A DNA stretch of 64,000 nt from Hofstenia miamia (lineage: Eukaryota > Xenacoelomorpha > Acoela): NCBI GenBank assembly GCA_004352715.1, contig SCFE01000072.1, positions 458,607-522,606 of the forward strand, read 5' to 3'. The position numbers and the translations under genes were made by a program. Position 1 is the first letter of the stretch; the number at the start of each line of letters is the position of its first letter. Shown piece after piece: positions 12,235 through 23,427 of this stretch. Below the pieces are notes generated by a model, which was not told the DNA's origin, searched no databases, and saw only the letters and a program-made list of their open reading frames with translations.

Positions 12235-12621
12235 GTTAGTTTTCTGCGGCCAAGGCAATTTTCTCCGCCGCAACTGTTCGTGAAAATAAAATTTATCATT
12301 AGCCGGCTGTTGGCCGTAAGTCTTAGGCTGTAGTCGCCCGTTGGCCGTGATTTTCTTTGTCGTAATCGGTGCTTTTTTCTACTACCATGTGAAATACTGC
12401 AATTTTCAATGGAACGATTAAGACATGCTCATAGTTCAAAAAATTAAAGAAAATGGTCAAAGCGAATAAATTTTAAACACAAAACTACAAATAAATGTTC
12501 AGAAATGAATCTTAGCTGGAATTTTGGCCATAAAACAGATTGATTGAGATTGGGTCTTTGGCCGTAGCCTGCCTTTGGTGGCGGCTAAAGCCGTCTGACG
12601 GCTAAAACACAGAGCACTAAC
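12235..12621. mobile_element. Possible degenerate hAT-like MITE rich in TTGGCCGTA words
   Basis: GTTAGTTTTCTG at the left and the complement GTTAGTGCTCTG at the right agree at 10 of 12 bases. Inside are several GGCCGTAG/GGCCGTAA/GGCCGTGA words and GGCGGCTAAAGCC. The 8-bp flanks agree poorly (about 5 of 8). Confidence 0.35.
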
Positions 12622-13070
12622 CGGAGGCAAAGGCTCATTCATTTTCTACAAACAGAGTTAACTTTTGTCTACCGGACTGGATTTAAAACCAGCTTACTTT
12701 AATATTTTGGTCTTCCTTTACGAAGCAGTATGACAAGTCACTGTCATAAAACAGACTGATGGCATGTCATTTTTCGAACTGTCTCCTAACCATTTGTTAT
12801 AAGTAATTTTGGTATTATCAAATCAATTATAAATCGCATTGATTATGCATTTTAGAACTATTTCTAATATTAAGTCAATATATGACATTATCTACAAATA
12901 TAATTTTCAATCAAATTTTGCAAAATTATTCTCTCATATCAGTAGTTGCATAGTTGCATCAAAGACTAATTGTGAATGAGAGTAGGTGCATTGACTAATA
13001 TGATTTTAAAGGTTCTACAAAAGTAGTTTTTTAATTTGTAAATTGATTTCTATTTTTTCCAAATTAAAGC
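12622..13070. other. No gene seen
   Basis: AT-rich unannotated sequence. Confidence 0.6.
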
Positions 13071-13072
13071 TT

Positions 13073-13352
13073 TTTACTTACTTACCTACTAAACTTACTT
13101 GCGTCTTACTTACTTACGTATTTACTTACTTATTTACTTAACTACTTACTTACTTACTTACTTATTCACTTACTTGTTACTTATTTACGTACTTACTTAC
13201 TTACTTATTTACTTACTTGCTTATTTACTTACTTGTTACATATTTATTTACTTACTTACTTACTTATTTACTTACTTACTTACTTATTTACTTACTTATT
13301 TATTTAGTTACTTATTTACTTACTTACTTAGTTAGTTACTTGCATACTTACA
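13073..13352. repeat. (TTAC)n tetranucleotide microsatellite, about 280 bp
   Basis: ACTTACTT units with TATT and GTAC variants. The 78-codon frame (YLLTYLL repeats) comes from this repeat and is not a gene. Confidence 0.95.
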
Positions 13353-14947
13353 GTTTTGTAAATTATCAAATTATGTAGAATTTCTTGACGTATCTCATAT
13401 CAATGTACAATTATTTCTGTTAAAACAAATTTCCTTTTCTGTTTTTCAACTCATGTGTTAAAATTCTTTTAAAAAGAATATACGCTTTCAGTGTAATGAC
13501 AAAAAATGTTTTAGAACTTTAGAAAAAATGAAAAATTGATTGTTAAAAAGCGCTATTGCATTTATATTTCAATTCGTTAAATGTTCTTCCAAAATATTTA
13601 ACCAAATGCATGTAATTTTAACTAAGCAAAATAAATGAAACATTTTAATAACTTCTTAGATAACAAGACAGAAACATAAACAACCGCGTTTACAATTTAG
13701 GATTTGAGATTAAGGAATCTTTTATTTGAAGAATTTAGTAATTTATTTTGTGGACGGAAAATGTATTCTAGAACTACGTTTATTATATTTAATTAAGCTC
13801 TTACAGATAAAATATTATCCTGAACTTCGGCTGCTTAAAAGTCAACAACATTAAGACTTGTAACTTAATTTAGGCTTACATTTACTCGTTAAATGCAATT
13901 AAGATCAAATCATAATGCTTTCTAAGTTGTATTCGAGCTGCATTCTCAGCTATATGCTTGAAATATTGATAGATTTGTCAATCGCTACTTATATGTAAAT
14001 TTCTTTGATGACATTCTTCATATATAATGTCGATCTTTTAAATTAATTGTTAGATTTTTTTATATAAAACCATATATTGGCAGAAAACCTTGCAAAATCC
14101 TTACCTGAATTTGCTGTTGATAATTAAACGCAAGTATGGGCCAATTTCATTTGGACGCATTCCAAAAATGAAATGATGAAGTTATGGTGAGATAAAATAT
14201 AACATTAACAGTCTCTAGGATTTCAATTTTTTACAAATACCGAAGATCAGTACTTTTAGCTTTCTCAATTATTTGAAAAATTGTAATCAAGTCCTTCAAA
14301 ACAATGAAACCTGAAGATTAATTTTATAAGATACATGATTTTATCGAAATTTTTTACAAGAAATTCTCGACTAATTAGCTATTAAAACTTCCAGAAAGCA
14401 TTTCTCTTAAGCTTTTTGAACAAAATTTTAATTGTAGTTACATTACTAGACATGCTAAAATTTACTATAACTCTTCTGCCCACTTATGAAACATTTGTTT
14501 CCCTCAACAAAATTTTTTCTGATCTATTATATGAAGATAAAAGCATGGTTATTTTACCAAATAGTTTTATTCGAGTGTTCGGAGGGTTGGATGAAGGACA
14601 TGCACAATTACACACAAGGGTACATCCAGAATTTTAGGGTTGGGGGCTTTCATGGTTCAAACTGCTTTTACATAATTATGACTCATACTACTATTTTTGG
14701 AATAAATTGGACACTATTAGATATCCAAGAAATTTTTACATACTACAGCGAGAAGTTGTTATTGATATAAAATTTTGGATTGGTCAAAATGCAGCGGCAT
14801 CGATTACGTTTTGGTATTACTATGAAATATCAATTGTATATTTGGTATAAGTTATAAGAAAAAAATATGCAATATACAGTATATGCATTACTATATTGTA
14901 AATTAGCACAAATCAAAATTCAGCATTGTTAGGCTCTAAGAATTTTC

Positions 14948-14950
<3 letters not shown>
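13353..14950. other. No gene seen
   Basis: AT-rich. Two overlapping frames at 14416-14770 have no recognisable motif. Confidence 0.55.

Positions 14951-14951
<1 letters not shown>

Positions 14952-14982
<31 letters not shown>
14952..14982. repeat. (TA)n microsatellite
   Basis: Pure TA run at the left edge of duplication copy B, matching 1735-1770. Confidence 0.9.
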
Positions 14983-14985
<3 letters not shown>

Positions 14986-16203
14986 CTATATTAAGAGTAA
15001 TATTTTAAAATCATTATGCAGTATTCAAATCCACAATCAATTACCGTTGTTTCCAGTATAAATTTACAATAAATTTTTCAAGCCATTTAGGATTATTTTC
15101 ATGAGAATTTTAGCAAAGTACATTTCAGAGGATTTTCAGGCTTTTTATTGTTTCATAATGAATATAAAACCTTAATCTGACAAAAATTAAAAAATCAATT
15201 TCCTCCTTAACCTCAAGATATCATTGCAATTTACAAAAGTTTATTGCATGGTGTTTATTGCAGATCAAGATGATTCATAAAATAGTCATTTAGGAATTAG
15301 TTACAGCTTCGCTATAATCTGAATAGATAATGTTTCTCCGCATAGCAATATTAATTAATTTTGATATCGAAGTTTTGTCATTTGCTTGTGTTATTATATA
15401 TAGTTTGAAAGCTGTTGAGAAAAACTAATTTTCGGTTAGCACCAGGTGGCTATGCCAAGATTTACAAAACTATCTTCGAACATTTTCACAAAAGTTAAAT
15501 TTGAAGACCCTATTGGGTTGCATTTTTGCCTAAAAATTGCCGTGCTACAAATTATTTTTTCAAATCGGTTTAATTTTAAATCCTCCTCAAAACGCAGTAA
15601 AAATTCTTTGAACTTAAGCGCATATAAACAAAGATATAATTACTTGTAGTTCTTCTATTAAGTTGTAATTTTGTACTGTTTTAATTTCAAATTTTATTTG
15701 GACTCTAAATCTGCAGTCATGCAGAAGTACCATGGTTACATATTTGGAGGAGACGATTTATGTTCAAACGCTATCATTAATGAAAACCTGCACGACTTCA
15801 GGTTGTTCATACGAACTGTTAAACATAAAAAACATAGACAACTGTAATATATAGATATATATATACAGTACTGGAAAAAAGTAGTGAGACACCCATCTGA
15901 AATTTATGTAAGTTGCTCTCACGCATTCATTAATTAGTGAATCAGAATTATACTTTGAAAATCAATAAAGATGATTGTTGTCAGTTGCTTTGATTGACAC
16001 GTCGGCTTCAATTGTGAGATATTCCGCGCTCTTTGATCGGATGCCGTCAAAGACTTGTTGGAAAAAAGTAGTGAGACACCCCTACAGATCCCTTCCTTTT
16101 ATGTTAATATGGCTTCTCAATGGCCCATGTTCTTAAAATCTGAATCAACTATATATTTCACAAGAATAAAAAATACAATACAAGTATGAATCAAAATGTC
16201 AAT
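14983..16203. repeat. Duplicated 1.2-kb segment, copy B
   Basis: Identical by eye to 1771-2991. It runs directly into a nearly complete Tc1-like element, which shows what probably stood in the gap after copy A. Confidence 0.9.
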
Positions 16204-17387
16204 AACTTGAAGCATTGCCTTTTGAGCGAATCACCTCTTTAACTCTTGAGGGCATACTTTCGAAAAGTTTCTCAATGATTGCTGATGGAATTGCTTTAAA
16301 TTCCTCTTCAGAAATTGTCCATAGATCATCTAAGTTGCTAGGACGCCTTGCAGCAACCCGACACTTAAGTTCATTCCAAAGATGTTCAATGATATTGAGG
16401 TCTGGCGATTGCGCTGGCCAATCATGCAGAGTCATCACCTCAGTACCTTCAAGGAAACGTTTTGTAGCCTTCGATCTATGAGCAGGGGCCCCATCATGCT
16501 GCAATATTTCATCTTCCTTCATCACAGGCAAGAGATGGGTGCCCAGAATACCAACATATTGTTGACTGTTGAGGTTGCCATCAACTTTCACTAGCAGCCT
16601 CTCACCGGAGCTCCAAATAGCACCCCAGACCATGATAGATCCACCACCGAACTTTACAGTTTTCGATGTGTACTTTGCTGCATTTCGGTTTGCAGAGCCA
16701 GGAGGGCGTCTCACAAATTGCCTGCGTTGTCTATGTAGTTCAATTTTGCACTCATCTGAGAATATCACTTTCGCCCAGTCAGATCGTGAATTTTTATTCA
16801 CCCTCTTGCACCACATTAGCCTTGAAATTCTCTGCTTGGCGGAAAGAAGAGGTTTCTTTGCAGCTATGCGACCGTAGAGCCCATATTTTCGTAGAATATT
16901 CCGGACTGTGCGTGTTGTTACTTCACTCTCAGCTTTCCAGTTGAAGTGAAGCTCTCTTGATGTCATCATTGGGTTTNTTTTTATTCACCCTCTTGCACCA
17001 CATTAGCCTTGAAATTCTCTGCTTGGCGGATAGAAGAGGTTTCTTTGCAGCTATGCGACCGTAGAGCCCATATTTTCGTAGAATATTCCGGACTGTGCGT
17101 GTTGTTACTTCACTCTCAGCTTTCCAGTTGAAGTGAAGCTCTCTTGATGTCATCATTGGGTTTGACTTTGAGATCCTCACCAGCCTTCTAGAATCTCTTT
17201 CAGTCACTTTTCGAGGTCTGCCAGCCTTCCGAGCGTGTTCAATGCCCTTTCCTTCATTGAATCCTTTGACAATTCGGCCAACAGTGCTTCGTGGGACATT
17301 TATAAGCTTGTGAATTTGTGAGATTGACATGCCCTCAGCATGTTTGTCAAAGATGATCTTCTTGATAGCAACCGGTGTATACTTCAT
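16199..17387 (-). CDS. Tc1-like transposase (DD35E), interrupted by an assembly duplicate
   Basis: Minus strand. The N-terminal part has helix-turn-helix features (MSISQIHKLINVPRSTVGRI), a GRPRK hook (AGRPRKVTERD) between the two DNA-binding subdomains, then the DDE domain: IFSDECKIEL, GGGSIMVWGAIWSSG, ILQHDGAPAHRSK and WPAQSPDLNIIEHLWNELK. All three acidic residues are present, with 35 residues between the second D and the E (codons 16493-16495 and 16385-16387). Tc1 proper has 34; a DD35E branch ('Traveler') has been described. The ATG at 17385-17387 is the likely start; another Met lies upstream (17450). A 186-bp block is repeated around the single N (16791-16976 and 16978-17163, one difference seen), which splits the frame. 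If that is an assembly error, the real gene is about 340 codons and may be intact. Confidence 0.85.
16791..17163. repeat. 186-bp direct duplicate around a single N
   Basis: 16791-16976 and 16978-17163 match with one visible change (GGCGGAAAG versus GGCGGATAG). This looks like two overlapping contig ends, perhaps two alleles, joined without merging. Confidence 0.85.
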
Positions 17388-17715
17388 TGCAATAAATCTT
17401 TTGTGATTATCCCAAGTATTGGTTGTCTTTATATAAAGAGTAGAAGCCAATGAAAAGCCATGTTAACATCAAAGGAAGGGATCTGTAGGGGTGTCTCACT
17501 ACTTTTTTCCAACAAGTCTTTGACGGCATCCGATCAAAGAGCGCGGCTAGCGCGGAATATCTCACAATTGATTGCGACTTGTCAATCAAAGCAACTGACA
17601 ACAATCATCTTTATTGATGTTCAAAGTATAATTCCGATTCACTAATTAATGAATGCGTGAGAGCGATTTACATAAATTTCAGATGGGTGTCTCACTACTT
17701 TTTTCCAGTACTGTA

Positions 17716-18157
17716 CTAAACATCATATCCTCTGTGCTTGATCTGCTTGATCTAAGATCTTCTTGAGTTTTATAGATAACTTCATCAATTAATCATAACT
17801 TCTAAAAATATTTTTACTCAATTCTCGCAAATACATGTATAATGTTATTCTAATCTCATTTAAATGATTAGGGGTGTTAACTACTGCCAGGAAATTATAT
17901 ATTTGCTTGCATGTTTTATATTTTAGAGTCAATATAATATAATTGATAAAGATTTTGTTCAAACACAATTTTTTCAGATTAAGTCAACTTTAATACAAAT
18001 GATAAAAATCAATCATAGAATAAATAAACATCAGATGATGCAATAGATTCATTCAGGATGAATCATAGTTATAAATATAAAAATGTAAAAATACATTATT
18101 TGTTCAGTATTATTTAACAGAGTTTGAAAATGGTTGTACGATTATTATTTTCTTACA

Positions 18158-18160
<3 letters not shown>
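17716..18160. other. No gene seen
   Basis: AT-rich flank of the Tc1 element. Confidence 0.6.
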
Positions 18161-18198
<38 letters not shown>

Positions 18199-19219
18199 AA
18201 NNNNNNNNNNNNNNNNNNNNNNNNNNNNNNNNNNNNNNNNNNNNNNNNNNNNNNNNNNNNNNNNNNNNNNNNNNNNNNNNNNNNNNNNNNNNNNNNNNNN
18301 NNNNNNNNNNNNNNNNNNNNNNNNNNNNNNNNNNNNNNNNNNNNNNNNNNNNNNNNNNNNNNNNNNNNNNNNNNNNNNNNNNNNNNNNNNNNNNNNNNNN
18401 NNNNNNNNNNNNNNNNNNNNNNNNNNNNNNNNNNNNNNNNNNNNNNNNNNNNNNNNNNNNNNNNNNNNNNNNNNNNNNNNNNNNNNNNNNNNNNNNNNNN
18501 NNNNNNNNNNNNNNNNNNNNNNNNNNNNNNNNNNNNNNNNNNNNNNNNNNNNNNNNNNNNNNNNNNNNNNNNNNNNNNNNNNNNNNNNNNNNNNNNNNNN
18601 NNNNNNNNNNNNNNNNNNNNNNNNNNNNNNNNNNNNNNNNNNNNNNNNNNNNNNNNNNNNNNNNNNNNNNNNNNNNNNNNNNNNNNNNNNNNNNNNNNNN
18701 NNNNNNNNNNNNNNNNNNNNNNNNNNNNNNNNNNNNNNNNNNNNNNNNNNNNNNNNNNNNNNNNNNNNNNNNNNNNNNNNNNNNNNNNNNNNNNNNNNNN
18801 NNNNNNNNNNNNNNNNNNNNNNNNNNNNNNNNNNNNNNNNNNNNNNNNNNNNNNNNNNNNNNNNNNNNNNNNNNNNNNNNNNNNNNNNNNNNNNNNNNNN
18901 NNNNNNNNNNNNNNNNNNNNNNNNNNNNNNNNNNNNNNNNNNNNNNNNNNNNNNNNNNNNNNNNNNNNNNNNNNNNNNNNNNNNNNNNNNNNNNNNNNNN
19001 NNNNNNNNNNNNNNNNNNNNNNNNNNNNNNNNNNNNNNNNNNNNNNNNNNNNNNNNNNNNNNNNNNNNNNNNNNNNNNNNNNNNNNNNNNNNNNNNNNNN
19101 NNNNNNNNNNNNNNNNNNNNNNNNNNNNNNNNNNNNNNNNNNNNNNNNNNNNNNNNNNNNNNNNNNNNNNNNNNNNNNNNNNNNNNNNNNNNNNNNNNNN
19201 TATATATATATATATATAT
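18161..19219. other. TA microsatellite with a 1000-N gap
   Basis: TA runs at 18161-18190 and 19201-19219 flank Ns at 18201-19200. The length is a placeholder, and the frames across it are artefacts. Confidence 0.95.
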
Positions 19220-19595
19220 GTTTTGCGTCAGAATTTCTATTTACTGTTTCCAAGACTGACACCATACTCTAAAAATAGTTCATGTGCAAATTGTGTCAAT
19301 ACATCATTTCTATCATTCCACCTTCTGAATTTTTGGTAAAATAACTTAACATAAGTTTATAAAATATTACTTGTCAGTGCCACAGATTTAGAACTGCAGA
19401 CGGGTAGACATTTGTGGCCTAGGAGTCGACCAAGATCACATTTTTGGGGTACGGGTATCACTGTAACTTTACAGTTCTTAATAAAATATTAGTTAACTTA
19501 AAACTTTATCTTACATGGTGACAGAAATTATGGTTTTTGAAACGCTAATACCCTTTCCACTTGATATTGGTTGTCCAAACATAGCTACAAAAGCG

Positions 19596-19965
19596 GAATT
19601 TCATGTTCTTTATGGAGGCTATTGAAGCAGATGAAAAACCTGCTAAAGTTCAAATTGGAATTTTACTTCGTTGCCTTGGAGATGCTGCAAACGAAATTTT
19701 CACAAAATTCTTTTGGTCAGGAACAGAAGACAAAAGCAAATTCAATGATGTTGTGTCAAAGTTCGATGATTACTTGAAAAGAGGCACCAACGAGGTGTTT
19801 GAACGATATCGGTTTTTCAAGCTAGCAAAATCAAACCTAAACATCGATCAATACGTATATTTGCTAAGAACCTTAGCAAAGCATTGTAACTTCGGACAAC
19901 TGGAAGACAGCCTTTTTAGAGACAGGAATGTATTCTCGGTACAAGATATACCATTGAGCATTTAA
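19596..19965 (+). pseudogene. Ty3/gypsy Gag remnant
   Basis: Frame with LLRCLGDAANEIFTKFFW, FERYRFFKLAKSNLNIDQYV and YLLRTLAKHCNFGQLEDSLF, then RDRNVF. These match the retrotransposon Gag capsid pattern (FExRxxFxxRxQxxxExxxxYxxxLRxLAxxCxF...LxDxLIRDR). It ends in a stop where the family continues. Confidence 0.8.
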
Positions 19966-20230
19966 AAACAATTAAAAATAGACGAGGAAGAGATCAACAA
20001 TAAACAGGAGATTGATGCAGTTCGACGACTTAAGAATCAATACACTTTCAGCAATCAACCTCAGCAATTTGAATGTAGGCAATGCGGCAGAAAACACGCA
20101 TAACTGTGGCAAGTCAAACCATTTTGCAATGAAGTGGCGAGACCAACTTCAGAGAAATTCATATCGTTACCACAAAGATAGAGAATTAGACCATCTTGAT
20201 GAACAAGAAGAGACTACAAGTTGGAAGTGA
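19966..20230 (+). pseudogene. Gag nucleocapsid remnant (zinc knuckle)
   Basis: Across a frame change, FECRQCGRKHA is followed by NCGKSNHFAMKW. The CCHC knuckle CxxCGKxxHxxxxC has lost its last Cys (now Trp), so the knuckle is broken. Confidence 0.6.
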
Positions 20231-20244
20231 ATCAAACTATGAAT

Positions 20245-20600
20245 GTGATGTGATTCATTATTATCAAAGTCGACACGGGAGCTCAGTGTAATGTAGTACC
20301 ACAAAAACTTCTTAAAGAAATTGAGTTAGAGACAAATAGAAAATTTCGAATGTATCCATTAAATGGCAAGGCAAGCTTACTGCTTATGGAGGTCAAACCA
20401 TTCCAATTAGTGGTGAAGTAAAATTGCCAATCATCATTGGAAGAAAAAGGCTCAAAGTCTTAGCAAAATTCTTAGTTGTACCTACAGACAGTAAAGCCAT
20501 CCTAGGTCTGGAAACATCGATGAAATCAGGAATACTAGGTGTTCGGTTTAAGAACTCAGAATGCAATGAAATACATTCAATCAAAACTTCAAGTGGCACC
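20245..20600 (+). pseudogene. Retrotransposon aspartic protease remnant
   Basis: The plus strand encodes IIKVDTGAQCNVVPQKLL, the active-site D-T/S-G-A-x-x-N-V/I of retropepsins, then a frame change and FLVVPTDSKAILGLETSM, which matches the second (ILG) half of the protease fold. Confidence 0.75.
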
Positions 20601-20629
20601 CACCCTTTTCGGATTCTGCCTGGAAAGCA

Positions 20630-21400
20630 ATTAGTATGCCTTGTACACCCGGGCCAATACGAGATATTTTATCGAATTTGCTAAAAAAGTATGAGGATGT
20701 ATTCTCTGGATATGGTAGAGTTGAAGATATATATGAGATACCATTGTATCCATCATTAAAACTAACAATGCATTCGCCAAGAAGATACCTTCTTTCATTG
20801 ATACCTAGACTGAAAATCAAATTAAAAGAGCTCCAAGAAACTGGGGTTATCTAAAAAGTAGATGAAGCAACGTCATGGGTCGGAAGCATGGGCGTTGTAG
20901 AGTAATCAAACGGTTATGTAAGACTAAATCAGCAGATCAATCGCGAATACCATTGTGCACCATCTAACGCCAGGCTTAGAGAATTCTTCAATCGGAAACA
21001 CTACTTTACAGGTGTAGATTTATCCAATTGCTACTGACACATTCCTCTCACAAAACAATCAGCTTTACTATGCACACTTAATACTTCCATTGGTCGGTAT
21101 TGCTGGAACAGAGGCCTTTTGGAGTGGCATCAGCATATGACAAGTCGCAAAGTATGATCGATAAAGAATTCGGAAATATTGAGAATGTCATAGCTATACA
21201 TGACGATATTTGTATTGCAACTACTATGAAAGAAGAGCATTCCGAAACACTTAAAGCAGTATTAAAACAGGCATTGGAAAGAAATATCAAATTCAATAAA
21301 CAATAAAAATCCAGTTAGTGAACAGTACAGTTAAGTACATGGGATTGCTTATAAGTGATCGCGGGTGTCGTCCTGACCAAACAAAGCATTACGTGAAATA
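20630..21400 (+). pseudogene. Ty3/gypsy reverse transcriptase remnant
   Basis: Visible blocks: KYEDVFSGYGRVEDI, TMHSPRRYLLSLIPRLK, LKELQETGVI, GVDLSNCY (first catalytic Asp), FGVASAYDK, VIAIHDDICIAT (the YxDD box, here IHDD) and MGLLISDRG. Stops and frame changes occur between blocks. The first residue of the YxDD box is changed, so the copy would probably be inactive even without the breaks. Confidence 0.8.
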
Positions 21401-21820
21401 TTTCTGTCGNACCCCCTCTAGATCCGCCCTTGATATATATATATTCATACACTCAGCATGTTACGAAAGATATGGTTTTTTCAATATATCAATGACTTGA
21501 TCATCCAAATTTTTAATTAACACATTAATATATTCTTCCGCTAATATTGCTTGCAAATCTACTTTTTCAAGCATTTCGTGTATTGCTTTTAAGTTATGGC
21601 TCTCTTGAATATATTGTTTTCTGACTGTGTTGCGTATTTTTTATTCTTTCCAATTTAGACTGCATAATGCTTAAATGATACATAGTTTTTACATTTCAAC
21701 ATGTGTACAATACGAGATATTGTAAAAGTTTGATTTTGTTAAGTAGCATACAGCTAATTGACTTTCATTTAGAAGGAAAGTATAACTCATTACACGAAAT
21801 ATTTCTGTCGCGCGATGGCG
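21390..21820. other. Breakpoint in the gypsy element with single N and foreign insert
   Basis: CATTACGTGAAATATTTCTG ends at the N (21410), and a close copy (CATTACACGAAATATTTCTG) recurs at about 21789. Right after the N is ACCCCCTCTAGATCCGCCCT, the complement of a sequence that ends many hAT MITEs (AGGGCGGATCTAGAGGGGGT). The 380 bp between has no retrotransposon coding sequence, and RNase H is missing. It is either an insertion with a missing left part or a mis-join. Confidence 0.5.
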
Positions 21821-21899
21821 TATGAAAATTGATTTCGCGTGCTATCTTAATACATGGCATAAAAAAAGTTTTTAGTAATTGCTCTAAATTGGCCTGCAT

Positions 21900-22560
21900 T
21901 TTTATACCGGATATCCAGATATCGGATACATGAAAAAAGTGCAGTGCAGTCGTTGGAAAATTTAAAGACATCTTCTCAAAACATGGAATTCCATTCCACA
22001 TGAGATTGTGGCAGAAACAATCCCTTTGGCTCTGCTGAATTTAGGACTTTTGCACAAGGTCTAGATATCATTGTATCATACAGTAGTCCTCATTATACAC
22101 AATCCAATAGAATGGCCGAGAGGGGAGTTAAGACGTTCAAAAAGATTTTCAAGAAAAATCGTGATTACAGAATGGCCTTGATAGACTACAACAACACGCC
22201 TTTAGCTTTCTCTGCATATTCGCCATCCCAAATAGTCTTTAGCGGGCGCCAATGCTCAAATGTACTTATGACAAGGAGTGCACTCATACCAAACGTAGTT
22301 TCGCAAACTGAATTTAAATGAAACGGAAGAAAATATACATGTAGATTATCACAAGAAAAGACTTACAATCAACAAACACGTAAATTACAAGAACTAAATC
22401 CAGGACTAATGGTTTGTGTTGTATCAAAAAGCAATGCAAATGGAACAATAATTGGGAAAGCTAAAGCTCCCAGTTATTACATGATACGGATAAGTAATAG
22501 CATTATTGAAGGAATAAACGCCATTTGATTCATTTGGGGAACCATCGTGAACTTGCAAAG
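21900..22560 (+). pseudogene. Ty3/gypsy integrase remnant
   Basis: Across frame changes: VVGKFKDIFSKHGIP, EFRTFAQGLDIIVSYS, SPHYTQSNGMAERGVKTFKK and DYNNTPLAFSAYSPSQIVFS. This is the rve integrase core with the SxPxxxQxNGxxE motif holding the catalytic Glu. The middle catalytic Asp region (SDNGPQF in relatives) is garbled by an indel. A C-terminal LNPGLMV...YYMIRIS portion follows. Confidence 0.8.
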
Positions 22561-22802
22561 CATGCCACCTATTTTAATGACTTCGATGACATACCTATAT
22601 ATATAAACTGAAAACCTTCCCACAGTAGAACGAGAAGATAACTGTAAAGAGAACGAGATTGAGTTGAAGCTCAAGAATATGCCAGTCCAAGCAGTGAATA
22701 CAGGAGAGAACGACCCCAGCGTATAAGAAAACCACCCCAGTTTTTTGATTTCCTATTGATTCTCGTCAAAAATTCACTTGACTCAAAAGTTGAAGGGAAG
22801 GA

Positions 22803-23050
22803 TGTTGTGTTGGTAGTAATAATCATTGCACATTATATTTACCATTCAACCTGCAATGAATGCTTGGTCAGGGAGTTCATGAGATCGGGGCTTGTCAAAC
22901 GTACCTGTTAGTGATTGTACATTTTATCTATATATATATATATATATATATATATCTGTCTAAAGTAAAATCTGAATTTACAATAAAAATTACTCGTATT
23001 TTTGTGCATTAACGAGTCAAGGAAATCTTTGTTGATTGCCATTTAGCTAG
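22803..23050 (+). repeat. Putative 3' LTR of the gypsy element
   Basis: Starts TGTTGTGTTGGTAGTAATAA directly after the purine tract. It includes a (TA)n run at 22928-22955 and a possible AATAAA at about 22982. The right boundary is uncertain because no 5' LTR copy was found. Confidence 0.45.
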
Positions 23051-23213
23051 ATAGTGTATCATTTTTATGAACAAACTTCAACTCCTCAAACGTAGGTACT
23101 TTGCCAATTAAATTTATTTAAGAACTTTAATATTTTATGGAAAAAATTTACGAGATGCTTTTCTATGAAAATTTAAAACTTTCCATGACATTTTACCGAA
23201 CGTTCTTCATCTT

Positions 23214-23418
23214 CAGGGGGGTACGCAGGATTTTCTGACGTCTTAGTCATAACCAAAGGCGGGAGACATTTTTGAAAATATTGAGAAAATAGTCCCTAAA
23301 AATGCATTTCACGATCTTAGATTCAAAATTTTTTCCATTTTTTTACTGAAATTTTTTATGAATTAACCAGTCAAAATCAAATTTTAAAACCACCATATCC
23401 CCCTTGCGGACGCCACTG
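23214..23418. mobile_element. Small hAT-like MITE (205 bp)
   Basis: Left end CAGGGGGGTACGCAGGATTT; the complement of the right end is CAGTGGCGTCCGCAAGGGGG. The inverted match CAG.GG.GT.CGCA.G is typical of hAT MITE ends. CGTTCTTCA occurs on both sides (23201-23209 and 23419-23427), though four bases separate the left copy from CAGG. Confidence 0.65.
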
Positions 23419-23427
23419 CGTTCTTCA

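Larger units (their letters stand above)
15866..17713 (-). mobile_element. Tc1-like transposon with IR/DR ends, nearly complete
   Basis: Left end CAGTACTGGAAAAAAGTAGT at 15866; right end is its complement ending at 17713; TA flanks both (15864-15865 and 17714-17715). Inverted repeats extend about 230 bp each side. Within each, a second direct copy of TGGAAAAAAGTAGTGAGACA occurs (left about 16058, right about 17490), the IR/DR layout of Tc1 elements such as Sleeping Beauty. The 1848-bp length is inflated by a 186-bp duplicate around the N at 16977; without it the element would be about 1.66 kb, normal for the group. Confidence 0.92.
19512..22802 (+). mobile_element. Decayed Ty3/gypsy LTR retrotransposon
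   Basis: In order on plus: a TGGTGACAGA primer-binding-type site (19516), gag, zinc-knuckle remnant, protease DTGAQ, reverse transcriptase, (RNase H lost at a breakpoint near 21410), integrase core and C-terminus, then a purine tract GAAGGGAAGGA (22794-22802) followed by TGTTGTGT, the usual start of a 3' LTR in such elements. The order gag-PR-RT-INT is that of Ty3/gypsy. Numerous stops and frameshifts show it is dead. A matching pair of LTRs could not be found by eye; sequence upstream of the binding site does not match sequence downstream of the purine tract. Confidence 0.85.

Noticed and set aside
13099-13335. 78-codon hydrophobic frame (YLLTYLL repeats) as a membrane protein
   Set aside because: Pure translation of a TTAC microsatellite.
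16215-16944. Plus-strand frames of 88-102 codons over the Tc1 element
   Set aside because: Shadows of the minus-strand transposase.
18134-19339. Open frames of about 400 codons at 18.1-19.3 kb
   Set aside because: They run through TA repeat and a 1000-N gap.
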